From the NCBI GenBank assembly GCA_030682385.1, contig JAUXOG010000131.1, positions 1 to 32,375 of the forward strand: a DNA stretch of 32,375 nucleotides, read 5' to 3'. The notes beneath the pieces were generated by a model that was not told the origin of the DNA, made no database searches, and saw only the letters and a program-made list of their open reading frames with translations. Both the position numbers and the translations under genes were made by a program. Below are positions 9,196 through 17,749 of this stretch, in pieces. This DNA comes from Bacteroidota bacterium. Lineage in GTDB: Bacteria > Bacteroidota > Ignavibacteria > UBA10030 > BY39. The first letter of the stretch is position 1. Every line of letters begins with the position of its first letter.

Positions 9196-9978
9196 CTATC
9201 GCTGTGTTTGTTCGAGAAACTGCCGTGTTAAAACAAAGTCGCGTATAACAGCCCCTCGTTTGCCTAATGAGGGAACCTCCTTATTATTGAGTTTAATTTT
9301 TATACCTCCGGCATTTCCGACTGTAAGTTTGAAATCGTGTGCAGCTTTCCACTGCATACTTTTATCTGCCAATAAAAGAATTTCGCTTTTTACTTTTTCA
9401 TCAATTATTAAACTTATCCAGGCGCTCTCGGAAGCTGAAATAAAAAGGAGTAAACTATCTCCCGACACTGAAGCGGAAGGGAGTAAACCTTGAGGTGAGT
9501 GTTTGCTTAAATTAGAAATCGAAGAATCGGGTGTAGGTTTCTTTTCAGTTTCTTCTACTGCTTGCTGGAACGGGATTTCCTCAACAGTTTTTTCAGTATC
9601 ATCTCTGAAAAAAGTTAACGAGCCAATCAATCCTACAACCACGATGATTGCGAGTATAGCCAGAACGGTAGTTTGGGAGGCACCTTTTTGTTTTGAGAGA
9701 CGGACTTTCGTAGCAGGAACAGAAATTACGGTATCATTTGTTAGTTGAGGTTGATTTGGCTGTTCATATTTTTTTATGCAATCGTCGGGATTCATGCCAA
9801 CCTGAGCCGCATACTCACGGATAAAAGCCCGCACATAGGCCTGTGGCAAAATGGAAAATTGCCCCTCCTCAATAGCTTGAAGAAATTTAACATTAATGCG
9901 TGTTGCGGCTGAAATATCTTCCAAAGAAATTTCTTGACTTATCCGTGCATTCTTTAATTCTTCGCTGCAGATATTCAT
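9196..9978 (-). CDS. rodZ: RodZ-like cytoskeletal/HTH membrane protein
   Basis: Residues 5-70 are a Cro/C1-type helix-turn-helix of the RodZ kind (ARISQEISLEDISAATRI, then FLQAIEEGQF and PQAYVRAFIREYA). A basic and linker segment is followed by one transmembrane helix at about 102-124 (VLAILAIIVVVGLIGSLTFF). The outer part ends in a DUF4115-like beta domain (about 176-255, with SAWISLIIDEK and GNAGGIKIKLNNKEV). RodZ links MreB filaments to the cell-wall elongation machinery. The protein has 260 residues, within the family range. It lies 6 bases after the hybrid kinase gene and 3 bases before ligA. The symbol follows domain layout; MreB partners are outside this window. Confidence 0.85.
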   Translation of the reverse strand: MNICSEELKNARISQEISLEDISAATRINVKFLQAIEEGQFSILPQAYVRAFIREYAAQVGMNPDDCIKKYEQPNQPQLTNDTVISVPATKVRLSKQKGASQTTVLAILAIIVVVGLIGSLTFFRDDTEKTVEEIPFQQAVEETEKKPTPDSSISNLSKHSPQGLLPSASVSGDSLLLFISASESAWISLIIDEKVKSEILLLADKSMQWKAAHDFKLTVGNAGGIKIKLNNKEVPSLGKRGAVIRDFVLTRQFLEQTQR

Positions 9979-9984
9979 AATATT

Positions 9985-12222
9985 TTAATTTGGTATTGTA
10001 TTTTTATCAATAGCTTCACGAACCGCTTTGGCAAGCTCTTCGTACATATACGGTTTATGTAAATATCCATCTATAGATTTAATAAAATTGTCGTCGTTCA
10101 AAATAGTATCGCTGTACCCGCTGCAAATTAAAATTTTAATAGAAGGTTTTAGCTTCTTCAATCTATAAAAAACTTCTTTACCACTGATGCCGGGCATATT
10201 GAGGTCAAGTATCACCAAGTCGTAGATATTGTTGTTCTGAAATTTTTCGATGGCTTGAAAACCATCTTGAGCAATGTCAACTTTATATCCAAGTTCACGT
10301 AGGATATCGCCACCTACAACGCTGGCGCCTGCATCGTCGTCGACTATCAGCACGCGTTCACTTCCACCGACAAGATTTTCGGCAGTTTTATCTATTTCGA
10401 AGTCGTCTATTTTTTCAACTCGCGGAAGATATATCGTAAAAGCAGTTCCAACACCGACTTCACTATCTACTGAAATATAACCATCGTGGTTTCTGACAAC
10501 GCCGAAGACCACCGATAAGCCAAGTCCGGTTCCTTTCGATTGGTCTTTAGTTGTAAAAAACGGTTCGAAAATTTTTAAGATGATATCATTCGGGATACCT
10601 GTTCCGTTATCAATTATTTTTATCATAACATATTTGCCTGGAGGAACATCATTAAAAGCTGCTGGGAGATGTTCCTTTGTAGTGATCGACTTGCATAGCA
10701 CAGTAATTATTCCACCGTCTGGCAGAGCAGCCTGTGAGTTAATGAACAAATTTAAGATAGCTTGTTCTAATTGTCCTTCGTCGCCGTGAACGACTAAAAT
10801 TTCTTTCGAAGGTGTCCATTTAACTTGAGTCGATTTAGGAATGCTCCTTTCGAAAAGATGAAAGGTTTCACTTATAATTTTATTAATATCGGTATTGCGG
10901 AAATAAACATTCGATTTTCTTGAGAATGTTAATAACTGTCGTGTAACTGAAGCTCCCCTGCGAGCCGAATCTTCGATTAGAGTTATGTATTTATAAAATT
11001 TATCGCCCTCGGAAAGTTTTCGTTTCATCATCGAAGCAGGTCCGAGTATTGAGTTGAGTATATTGTTGAAATCGTGTGCAACGCCGCCAGCCAAATTTCC
11101 GATGCTGTCGATTTTTTGTGCTTGGATTATCTTCTCTTCCATCAGTTTTTGTTTGGTTATGTCGCGTGCAACCATACGGACTAATACCGGCTTTCTTTCG
11201 GAGTTGTAAACAATGGAGGTATTTACACTCACGTTTATTCGAGTGCCGTTTTTGGGTTGCATTATTTCTTCGATACCTTTTAAATCGACTCCGGTATTAA
11301 AAATTTCTTTAATGCGATGCAAGATTAAATCGTGGTATTCGGAGGGATATAATTTTGTAATATTTTTTCCGATTATTTCTTCTTTTGTAAAACCCAAATG
11401 GTCAAGTTCAGTTTTATTGCAGCTCACTATTATCCCGTCGAAGTTAACGCTATGGTACATATCGGGAAGGTTTTCGTATAAATCGGCATACAACCGCTCG
11501 GATTGTTTCATTTGCTCGAACAGGTATGCATTATTTAGAGCAACACTTATTTGGTTTCTGAAAGCTTGTAGTAATTCGAGCTGCTTTGGTCTGAGTGCAT
11601 TTGAATCTTTGCTTGCTATTATAATTGTTCCGACAAATTGTGTGTTTAATTCGAGTGGAAGCGATGCCCATGTTGGAATGTTATACCGGAAAAATCGCTC
11701 GCTGATTAATTGTTCTTCCTCGAATGTAAATTGCGACGGTTCGTTGTTTAATTTAAGAGCTTCAGCCAATGTTGAGTCCAAATAAATCTGGTCGGGTAAA
11801 ATTTTGGTTTGAATTTTGTAACTATGCTTTAACTCCATTTTCTCTTTTTCGACAAGATAGATCCAGCCGCCATCAGCATTCAGAAGGTCAACTACTTTTT
11901 CAAGAGAATTTTGCAGAACTGTTTTCAATTCTACTGAGTGGCTAACAGCTTGTGCGATGGTGTTGAGGGCAAGCAACTGACGATGTTGTTCGTTTATCTG
12001 CAGTCCATATTTTGAAATAAAAAAAACAATCAGAAATCCAAATATACCGACGGTAATTAATGTAATAAAATCTACCCATCTTAAATCCTGTCCGGTCGCA
12101 ATGTTGATACTTAGGATTGTCATCATCAACACGATAACTGCTGTTGAGGCAACAACTTGCGATTGTTCAACCAAGCCCAACGAAGCGGTAAAATTTTTGA
12201 TATGTTTTAAGGGGTTTATCAT
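9985..12222 (-). CDS. Membrane hybrid sensor histidine kinase (GAF-PAS-HisKA-HATPase-REC)
   Basis: A 745-residue signalling protein. Two transmembrane helices lie at about 24-43 and 51-70. A GAF-like sensor domain follows (about 85-235), then a PAS domain (about 243-360, with SVNFDGIIVSCN and ARDITKQK). The dimerisation/phosphoacceptor helix has H383 in GGVAHDFNNIL. The ATPase domain has N-box NLFINSQAAL, DNGTGIP and GTGLGLS. A C-terminal receiver domain has acidic pocket DDD 628-630, phosphoacceptor D673 in ILDLNMPG and K723 in HKP. The AHDFNN form marks the NtrB-like HisKA subclass. No separate output regulator is adjacent. Its place between a PAP2 gene and rodZ suggests envelope-related signalling, which is inference. 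Confidence 0.95.
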   Translation of the reverse strand: MINPLKHIKNFTASLGLVEQSQVVASTAVIVLMMTILSINIATGQDLRWVDFITLITVGIFGFLIVFFISKYGLQINEQHRQLLALNTIAQAVSHSVELKTVLQNSLEKVVDLLNADGGWIYLVEKEKMELKHSYKIQTKILPDQIYLDSTLAEALKLNNEPSQFTFEEEQLISERFFRYNIPTWASLPLELNTQFVGTIIIASKDSNALRPKQLELLQAFRNQISVALNNAYLFEQMKQSERLYADLYENLPDMYHSVNFDGIIVSCNKTELDHLGFTKEEIIGKNITKLYPSEYHDLILHRIKEIFNTGVDLKGIEEIMQPKNGTRINVSVNTSIVYNSERKPVLVRMVARDITKQKLMEEKIIQAQKIDSIGNLAGGVAHDFNNILNSILGPASMMKRKLSEGDKFYKYITLIEDSARRGASVTRQLLTFSRKSNVYFRNTDINKIISETFHLFERSIPKSTQVKWTPSKEILVVHGDEGQLEQAILNLFINSQAALPDGGIITVLCKSITTKEHLPAAFNDVPPGKYVMIKIIDNGTGIPNDIILKIFEPFFTTKDQSKGTGLGLSVVFGVVRNHDGYISVDSEVGVGTAFTIYLPRVEKIDDFEIDKTAENLVGGSERVLIVDDDAGASVVGGDILRELGYKVDIAQDGFQAIEKFQNNNIYDLVILDLNMPGISGKEVFYRLKKLKPSIKILICSGYSDTILNDDNFIKSIDGYLHKPYMYEELAKAVREAIDKNTIPN

Positions 12223-12255
12223 TTTCGGTGAAAATTTATAAAGAAATTAAATGAG

Positions 12256-13089
12256 TTACAAATTCAAACGGAAAACTATGTTAGCCTGCAAAGCAGATGA
12301 CCTCGAATCGAAAAAGAAAAAAGTGTTTAACATCGGCGCATCGTTTTTATTTTGATGATGAATAGAGGAGAACCCCTGTCCGACAAGTGTTCCGATTAGG
12401 GCGCCGCTCAAAACATCGGATAAGTAATGAGCATTCGAGTTGATTCGTTGTAACCCGACAATTGAAGCGAGAACGTATGCCGGGATACCTGCTTGCCAGC
12501 CATATATCCCGTTTAAACTTGCAGCCATTGCAAATGTAGATGAAGTATGTCCCGAAGGAAACGAGTGGTCGTCTGAAAAATTTGGTCGCATCCGCTGTGT
12601 CGATAATTTTAAAGTTTGTGTTATTATTTGAGTAACAGCGATCGACTCTAACAACAATTCTAACTTCGTAAAATATTCTGTAGAAGAGTTTCGCGATATT
12701 AAGCTTTCGAAAGTAATCAACCCCGCTCCGGCAAAGTAGCCCCAACCGAAAGTTTCGCCAAAGTTGTCGGCTGCTTTAGATAACGATTGCGACATAACCG
12801 GCTTTCGATAAAACTCCTTGCTGATATCTGTATCGAATTGACTTAAAGCGATGATCGCAGCCGCACTCCCGATGAAGGCATACGGAGTATTTTTTTTTAA
12901 AAAAGCTGCTTCGACTCCTTCAACTAAATGATTTGGGTATGTTTGTAAAAATGATGAAATATTTTTATACCGATAGCTAACAAGTTGAGAGCTATCGGTT
13001 TGCGAGTGGGTATAACTGTAAAAAAAAATTGTACTGCTGATTATTAATACTAAAAACCACTTATTTTTAGTTGCTCTCGCTGGTTTCAG
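12256..13089 (-). CDS. Exported PAP2-family phosphatase, probable CTG start inside clpC
   Basis: The catalytic motifs are complete: K-x6-RP (KLSTQRMRP), PSGH, and R-x5-H-x3-D (RINSNAHYLSD), which define PAP2 acid phosphatases acting on lipid or small phosphate esters. The first ATG, at 12795, would give 179 residues lacking the usual N-terminal part. The same frame stays open upstream for 98 more codons and encodes a fitting N-terminus: basic residues, then WFLVLIISSTIFFYS, then THSQ, a signal peptide. No ATG, GTG or TTG occurs in that stretch. The best candidate is CTG at 13087-13089, with AAAAGGA 8 bases upstream, giving 277 residues and a 23-base overlap with clpC. A lost start codon or sequence error is the alternative. 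PAP2 identity is firm; the start is not. Confidence 0.82.
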   Translation of the reverse strand: MKPARATKNKWFLVLIISSTIFFYSYTHSQTDSSQLVSYRYKNISSFLQTYPNHLVEGVEAAFLKKNTPYAFIGSAAAIIALSQFDTDISKEFYRKPVMSQSLSKAADNFGETFGWGYFAGAGLITFESLISRNSSTEYFTKLELLLESIAVTQIITQTLKLSTQRMRPNFSDDHSFPSGHTSSTFAMAASLNGIYGWQAGIPAYVLASIVGLQRINSNAHYLSDVLSGALIGTLVGQGFSSIHHQNKNDAPMLNTFFFFDSRSSALQANIVFRLNL

Positions 13090-15571
13090 CTTGGGGTTCC
13101 TTTTCGGGTTTCGCTTTTTTCGATTTATTCACGTCAACGAATTTGAGCGTATTGGTTTTAGGATTAAGCTTGATATTTATTATGCTACCCTCGGAAAATT
13201 TATTTCTAAGAATTTCTTCTGCAATAGCATCTTCAACATATTTTTGAAGTACACGTTTTAACGGACGGGCTCCAAAAGCAGGGTCAAAACCTTTGTCGAT
13301 TAAAAACTCACGGGCTGGTTTTGTAAGCCGCAGCTTGATATCCAGCGATTCCATACGTTTTACAAGTTCTTCCAATTGGATATCGATGATTTCATTTATG
13401 TGCTGGCGCTCTAAGCTATGAAATATTATAGTATCATCAACGCGATTGAGGAATTCAGGATTGAACACCCTCTTCAACGCATCTTCCACAGTCTGTTTCA
13501 TTGCCGTGTATTTGTCTTTTGGTGTTTCGGTCCCGAAACCAAAACCTCCTGTAGTTTTAATATCTCTTGTTCCGACATTCGAAGTCATTATCAGGATAGT
13601 ATTTTTGAAATCAACACGTCTTCCGAGACTGTCGGTCAAGATACCGTCGTCCAATACTTGCAAAAGAATATTAAAGACATCAGGATGTGCTTTTTCGATT
13701 TCATCCAACAGGACAACCGAGTATGGTTTGCGCCGGACTTTTTCTGTAAGTTGTCCGCCTTCTTCGTATCCGACATATCCGGGAGGTGCACCAACGAGGC
13801 GCGATATTGAGAACTTTTCCATATATTCACTCATATCAATCCGGATTAGTGCTTCTTCGGTGTCGAACAAATATTTTGTAAGCACTTTTGCCAATTCGGT
13901 TTTCCCAACGCCGGTTGGTCCGAGAAATATAAACGAACCAATCGGACGTTTCGGGTCTTTCAAGCCGGATCGTGTTCGCCGGATCGCTTTGCTAAGCTTA
14001 ACAATAGCTTCGGACTGACCGATAATTTGTTTTTGTAATACTTCTTCCATTTTCAGAAGTTTAAGCGATTCTGATTCGGCAATCTTGTTCACAGGAATAC
14101 CGGTCATCATAGCTACGACATCGGCGATGTGATTCTCTGTAACCTCGTAAACAAGCGATTCCGATTTTTGTTCCCATTCTAACTTTGCTGTTTCGAGGCT
14201 GCTGAGTAGTTTTTTCTCGAGGTCACGAAGTCGAGCTGCCTCTTCATAATTCTGACTTTTTACGACATGGCTTTTGGATTGTTTTACTTTTTCGACTTCA
14301 GCTTCTAAATCCAAAACGTCTTGTGGTACATGAATGTTAGAAAGATGTACACGGGCACCGGCTTCGTCGAGGACATCGATTGCCTTGTCCGGAAGATAGC
14401 GATCTGTGATGTAGCGGTCGCTAAGTTTAACGGCTCCTTCAATTGCTTTGTCGGCGTATTTTACACCATGATGTTGTTCGTATTTGTGTTTTATGTACTT
14501 CAATATCTGTATAGTTTCATCGACCGATGTCGGGTCGATCATTATTTTTTGAAACCGTCTATCAAGTGCGCCATCTTTTTCTATGTATTGTCGATATTCG
14601 TCGAGTGTAGTTGCACCGATGCATTGTAATTCGCCTCGCGAGAGAGCGGGTTTAAACATATTTGATGCATCAAGAGAGCCGGAAGCTCCACCGGCGCCTA
14701 CTATTGTGTGAAGTTCGTCGATGAATAAAATTACATCTTTAGCTTTTTCAAGTTCGTTCATTACCGCTTTCATTCTTTCTTCAAACTGTCCGCGGTATTT
14801 GGTTCCGGCTACTAAAGCTCCGAGGTCAAGTGTTACAACGCGCTTATCGTGCAGTACTCGGGAAATTTTTTTCTGTACGATCCGCAGCGCAAGTCCTTCG
14901 GCGATTGCAGTTTTCCCGACACCTGGTTCGCCTATGAGTACCGGGTTGTTTTTTTTGCGACGACTAAGCACTTGGGCTACCCGTTCGATTTCTTTTTCAC
15001 GACCTACGATAGGGTCAAGCTTATCTTCCATAGCTAAGCGGGTTAAGTCCCTGCCGAAGTTATCGAGCACAGGAGTTTTCGATTTATCGGTTTTTTTCTC
15101 GGCTTGTGGAGAGGCGGGATGTGAACTGGGAGTTTTACCGCTTATTATATTATCGAGTTCAAAGCGAACTGCTTCGTATGTAATATTTAGCTGATGTAAT
15201 ATTTGAGCCGCAATATTATCGTCGTCCCTCATTAATGAGAGGAGTAAATGCTCGGTGCCAATCACATCGGCTTTGAAGAGTTTGGCTTCTAGGTAAGTTA
15301 TCTTTAAAACTTTTTCGGCTTGCTTGGTGAGTGGGATATTTCCCATAGTCATCGTTCCGCCGGTTGAACGGACTGCTTCCTCAATTGATTTTTTAAGTTT
15401 TTGCAGATCAACGCCTAAGTTACGGAGTATTTTAACGGCAATGCCCTGTCCTTCGCGTATAATTCCTAAAAGCAGGTGCTCGGTTCCGATATAATCGTGT
15501 CCGAGACGCAAAGCTTCTTCGCGGCTAAGCCGGATAACATCTTGTACTCTATTTGAAAAATTACCTTCCAT
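13067..15571 (-). CDS. clpC: ATP-dependent Clp protease ATPase subunit ClpC
   Basis: Hsp100 unfoldase that feeds substrates to ClpP. The 834 residues show two N-domain repeats (about 5-75 and 80-145, each with GTEHLLL), a first AAA+ module with Walker A GEPGVGKT at 214-221 and Walker B ILFIDE at 281-286, a UVR-type coiled middle segment (about 427-460, [14 protein letters not shown]), and a second AAA+ module with Walker A GPTGVGKT at 551-558. The UVR segment distinguishes ClpC from ClpA and ClpB. The C-terminal tail is charged ([19 protein letters not shown]). AAAGGA precedes the ATG. It heads the minus-strand run clpC-pap2-kinase-rodZ-ligA. No CIRCE element was seen upstream. Confidence 0.97.
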   Translation of the reverse strand: MEGNFSNRVQDVIRLSREEALRLGHDYIGTEHLLLGIIREGQGIAVKILRNLGVDLQKLKKSIEEAVRSTGGTMTMGNIPLTKQAEKVLKITYLEAKLFKADVIGTEHLLLSLMRDDDNIAAQILHQLNITYEAVRFELDNIISGKTPSSHPASPQAEKKTDKSKTPVLDNFGRDLTRLAMEDKLDPIVGREKEIERVAQVLSRRKKNNPVLIGEPGVGKTAIAEGLALRIVQKKISRVLHDKRVVTLDLGALVAGTKYRGQFEERMKAVMNELEKAKDVILFIDELHTIVGAGGASGSLDASNMFKPALSRGELQCIGATTLDEYRQYIEKDGALDRRFQKIMIDPTSVDETIQILKYIKHKYEQHHGVKYADKAIEGAVKLSDRYITDRYLPDKAIDVLDEAGARVHLSNIHVPQDVLDLEAEVEKVKQSKSHVVKSQNYEEAARLRDLEKKLLSSLETAKLEWEQKSESLVYEVTENHIADVVAMMTGIPVNKIAESESLKLLKMEEVLQKQIIGQSEAIVKLSKAIRRTRSGLKDPKRPIGSFIFLGPTGVGKTELAKVLTKYLFDTEEALIRIDMSEYMEKFSISRLVGAPPGYVGYEEGGQLTEKVRRKPYSVVLLDEIEKAHPDVFNILLQVLDDGILTDSLGRRVDFKNTILIMTSNVGTRDIKTTGGFGFGTETPKDKYTAMKQTVEDALKRVFNPEFLNRVDDTIIFHSLERQHINEIIDIQLEELVKRMESLDIKLRLTKPAREFLIDKGFDPAFGARPLKRVLQKYVEDAIAEEILRNKFSEGSIINIKLNPKTNTLKFVDVNKSKKAKPEKEPQAETSESN

Positions 15572-15813
15572 TTTCGTCCTTTATTAGCAATAGCATATAA
15601 AAAAATAAATTTATTTTCGTGTTACTTAATCATCTATCAATATCTAATTTTAATATAACGAAATAGATAAGATTAATCAAATAAGAAAAAATTTTATTAA
15701 CAGGCATAATTTTTCTCTGAAATGATAAAAGAAAAATAAAAAAAAGCTATTCAATCTGCTGAAAAAAATATCGTAATTGAAATATATAGAAAAAAAGTAT
15801 GAAGTTAGTAATT
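15572..15813. other. AT-rich divergent intergenic region
   Basis: First 242 bases of the 331-base gap between the divergently transcribed clpC and tetR. Very AT-rich, with no open frame, RNA-like fold or repeat that I can support. It must hold the clpC promoter, but no convincing -35/-10 pair could be chosen. The tetR-side promoter and operator are listed separately. Confidence 0.5.
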
Positions 15814-15842
15814 TTGCATTTCAAAATATTTTTCGTTATACT
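15814..15842 (+). promoter_or_regulatory. Candidate sigma70-like promoter of tetR
   Basis: TTGCAT (15814-15819) and TATACT (15837-15842) are separated by 17 bases. The expected start of transcription, around 15849, falls at the left arm of the palindromic operator. Confidence 0.5.
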
Positions 15843-15848
15843 TAAGCC

Positions 15849-15875
15849 AATTAAATGACTGTTAGTCATTTAATT
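15849..15875. promoter_or_regulatory. Perfect 27-base palindrome, probable TetR operator
   Basis: The left arm AATTAAATGACT and right arm AGTCATTTAATT are exact reverse complements around GTT. The core TGACT-GTT-AGTCA is like operators of TetR-family repressors. It lies 27 bases before the tetR start and overlaps the predicted transcription start, so binding would block the promoter: autorepression. Confidence 0.7.
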
Positions 15876-15902
15876 ATCAGAATATCCCTAAATTGATTAA
15901 TA

Positions 15903-16571
15903 ATGAGTAAAATAGAAAGAAAAGAAAGAGAAAAACAGCTTCGCCGGGAATCGATATTAGATGCAGCGGAATCTGTTTTCTTTGAAAAAGGCTTGATAGC
16001 CTCGACGATGGATGAGATTGCCGAGAAAGCGGAGCTTAGCAAAGGCACATTGTATTTGTATTACCGAAGCAAAGACGATTTGTATCTTGGAGTAATTTGC
16101 CGAGGGTTTGATATTCTAATCGGAAAACTTTCCGAAGCAGCTTCACCCGATGTTTCAACGATACAAAAGTTACTGAACATCGGCTCGGCGTATTACAATT
16201 TTTCGCAAAAGCATACACATTATTTCAGAATGTTTTCTTTTCTCGAAAGTCCGCAATTCCATACAATGGCATCGGAAGAATTGTTAAACGAAAGTCACAA
16301 CCAAAGTAAAAGAGCTTGGGATGTTATCATAGATGTTATTTCAAATGGAATAAAAGATGGAACCTTCAGGGAGAACATTGACCCCGTACAAATGGCAATA
16401 ATACTCTGGTCGAATGCTACAGCAATAATGAAATTGAAAGACCGAAAAGATCAATTTTGGATAGAAAATTTAAACGTCGATATAGATACGGTTTTGCAAA
16501 AATCAAATGCGATGCTCGTATCAACGATGCTTACAGAAAATGCAAAAAGATATTATCAACCGAAATTATAA
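15903..16571 (+). CDS. TetR/AcrR-family transcriptional regulator
   Basis: A 222-residue repressor with a standard TetR N-terminal DNA-binding domain: RRESILDAAESVFFEKG, then the helix-turn-helix at about 35-54 (TMDEIAEKAELSKGTLYLYY) and the following RSKDDLYLGV. The C-terminal ligand and dimer domain (about 75-215) is alpha-helical without a recognisable ligand signature. A perfect palindrome directly upstream supports autoregulation. A small membrane protein gene follows after 25 bases and may share the transcript. No efflux pump or obvious target operon is next to it; the divergent clpC is the only other gene within reach of the operator. Confidence 0.94.
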   Translation: MSKIERKEREKQLRRESILDAAESVFFEKGLIASTMDEIAEKAELSKGTLYLYYRSKDDLYLGVICRGFDILIGKLSEAASPDVSTIQKLLNIGSAYYNFSQKHTHYFRMFSFLESPQFHTMASEELLNESHNQSKRAWDVIIDVISNGIKDGTFRENIDPVQMAIILWSNATAIMKLKDRKDQFWIENLNVDIDTVLQKSNAMLVSTMLTENAKRYYQPKL

Positions 16572-16596
16572 AATAAAAAAAAATACAGGATGAGTT

Positions 16597-16782
16597 ATGA
16601 AAGGTTTGTTTTGGACAGTAGTCGGAATAGGAATAGGAGCAGTTGCAGCTTATTTGATTTTAAAACAAGGAGAAGAAAGTCAGGCATCGTTTCCGATGTT
16701 TGTGATGAAAAAAGCAAAAGGTTCGATCAACGACGAAGTTTTTGCCGGAGTAGAAGCCAACGAAAACGAGAAATGGATTTAG
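16597..16782 (+). CDS. Small single-pass membrane protein, unknown
   Basis: A 61-residue protein beginning MKGLFWTVVGIGIGAVAAYLI, one glycine-rich transmembrane helix (about 4-22). A polar tail follows with KKAKGSINDEVFAGVEANENEKW. AGGATGA lies just before the ATG, a reasonable ribosome binding site. The 25-base gap to tetR suggests co-transcription and thus control by the same operator. I do not recognise a family. It resembles the small helper proteins seen near membrane stress regulators only in a general way. Confidence 0.6.
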   Translation: MKGLFWTVVGIGIGAVAAYLILKQGEESQASFPMFVMKKAKGSINDEVFAGVEANENEKWI

Positions 16783-16916
16783 ACTAAAACTGACTTGCGA
16801 TAGTTCTAAACGTGCTGGTAAAAAGGAAGACGGTTATTCCAATTGATACGCACCACCAAAGCCATGCATGCACTCTTGCTCTTAATGTAGGAAACATATT
16901 TTATATCCAATAATGT

Positions 16917-16944
16917 TGATTGAATATAAATATCTTTTATACTA
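16917..16944 (+). promoter_or_regulatory. Candidate promoter of rplU-rpmA
   Basis: TTGATT (16917-16922) and TATACT (16939-16944) are spaced by 16 bases. The predicted leader is about 84 bases long before the rplU ATG. The stretch 16783-16916 holds no gene that I can support. Confidence 0.4.
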
Positions 16945-17034
16945 GATGCAAGCACTATATTGACTTTGGTATATTTAATTTGTAGATTTAAGCACAATTT
17001 ATCGTTTTTTAAACAAATTTGGAGATTTTTAAAC

Positions 17035-17343
17035 ATGTTTGCAATTGTTGAAATAGCAGGACAGCAATTTAAGGTAAGTTCCTCTGCGAAACTGTTTGTC
17101 CCTAAAATAGCAAACCAAGTTGGCAATAAGCTGAAATTTGATAAAGTTCTGCTATACAGCGATGATAAAGGTATCAAAGTCGGGAAACCAATCGTTAAAG
17201 GTATTGAAGTCGAAGCACAAATTTTAAATCATTTAAAAGATAATACCGTGATTGTGTTTAAGAAGAAGAAGCGAAAAGGTTATCGAGTCCGTAAGGGCCA
17301 TCGGCAACAATATACACAGATAGAAATTACAAAAATTGGATAA
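17035..17343 (+). CDS. rplU: 50S ribosomal protein L21
   Basis: Large-subunit protein that binds 23S rRNA. The start was set at ATG 17035 (MFAIVEIAGQQFKVS), which gives 102 residues, the normal length; the frame is open further upstream, but those 25 codons are not L21-like. GGAG sits 10 bases before this ATG. Visible family features are the N-terminal AIVEIAGQQFKV, KVLLYSDD, GKPIVKG, and the basic C-terminal KKKKRKGYRVRKGHRQQYTQIEI. It is followed after 12 bases by rpmA, the usual gene order. Confidence 0.98.
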   Translation: MFAIVEIAGQQFKVSSSAKLFVPKIANQVGNKLKFDKVLLYSDDKGIKVGKPIVKGIEVEAQILNHLKDNTVIVFKKKKRKGYRVRKGHRQQYTQIEITKIG

Positions 17344-17355
17344 GGAAAATTAAGT

Positions 17356-17607
17356 ATGGCACATAAAAAAGGTGGCGGAAGTTCACGGAACGGACGCGAT
17401 AGTAATGCACAGCGATTAGGTGTAAAGCGGTTTGGCGGCGAAAAAGTTTCAGCAGGAAGCATCATCATACGCCAGCGCGGAACAAAAGTATTACCAGGCG
17501 AAAACGTCGGAGTCGGCTCTGACGATACAATCTTTGCGCTTGTTGATGGTGTTGTTAAGTTCGAGAACTCCGGTAAATCTCGAAAAATGGTAAGCATCGT
17601 TCAATAG
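17356..17607 (+). CDS. rpmA: 50S ribosomal protein L27
   Basis: An 83-residue protein with the characteristic start [20 protein letters not shown], whose N-terminus reaches the peptidyl transferase centre. [22 protein letters not shown] and DGVVKFE follow. There is no extra N-terminal propeptide of the type cleaved in Firmicutes. It lies 12 bases after rplU and before a strong terminator, so rplU-rpmA forms a two-gene operon. Confidence 0.98.
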   Translation: MAHKKGGGSSRNGRDSNAQRLGVKRFGGEKVSAGSIIIRQRGTKVLPGENVGVGSDDTIFALVDGVVKFENSGKSRKMVSIVQ

Positions 17608-17639
17608 TAATCAATTTTATATAGTACAGTTCTTTGCAT

Positions 17640-17695
17640 AGCCCGTAAGAATTAGATTCATCACATAATCTGGTTTCGACCGGGCTTCTTTTTTT
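17640..17695 (+). terminator. Rho-independent terminator after rpmA
   Basis: Stem AGCCCG (17640-17645) with CGGGCT (17681-17686), strengthened by inner AGATT/AATCT pairing, followed by a T-rich tail (TCTTTTTTTT). It closes the rplU-rpmA operon. Confidence 0.8.
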
Positions 17696-17749
17696 CAATC
17701 TTTTTAGTTCTTAATTAACATATCAAATAACTTCTATAAGGAGGATACA

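Noticed and set aside
13446-14018. 190-codon plus-strand open frame opposite clpC (and similar ones at 11213-11785 and 14721-15194)
   Set aside because: They lie antisense to well-defined conserved genes and show serine/proline-rich composition typical of mirrored coding sequence.
16784-16898. Possible minus-strand micro-ORF with a membrane-like WWCVSIGITVFLFTSTF segment
   Set aside because: The hydrophobic stretch and its most natural start (MFPTLRARVHAW) are in different frames. The in-frame version is only 28 codons with no clear ribosome site.
16960-17034. 25-codon N-terminal extension of rplU
   Set aside because: L21 starts MFAIVEIAG and has about 102 residues. The extension is not L21-like, and GGAG precedes the internal ATG.
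16806-17177. Minus-strand 123-codon open frame across the rplU promoter and 5' end
   Set aside because: It overlaps rplU on the other strand, has no recognisable domain, and spans a likely promoter.
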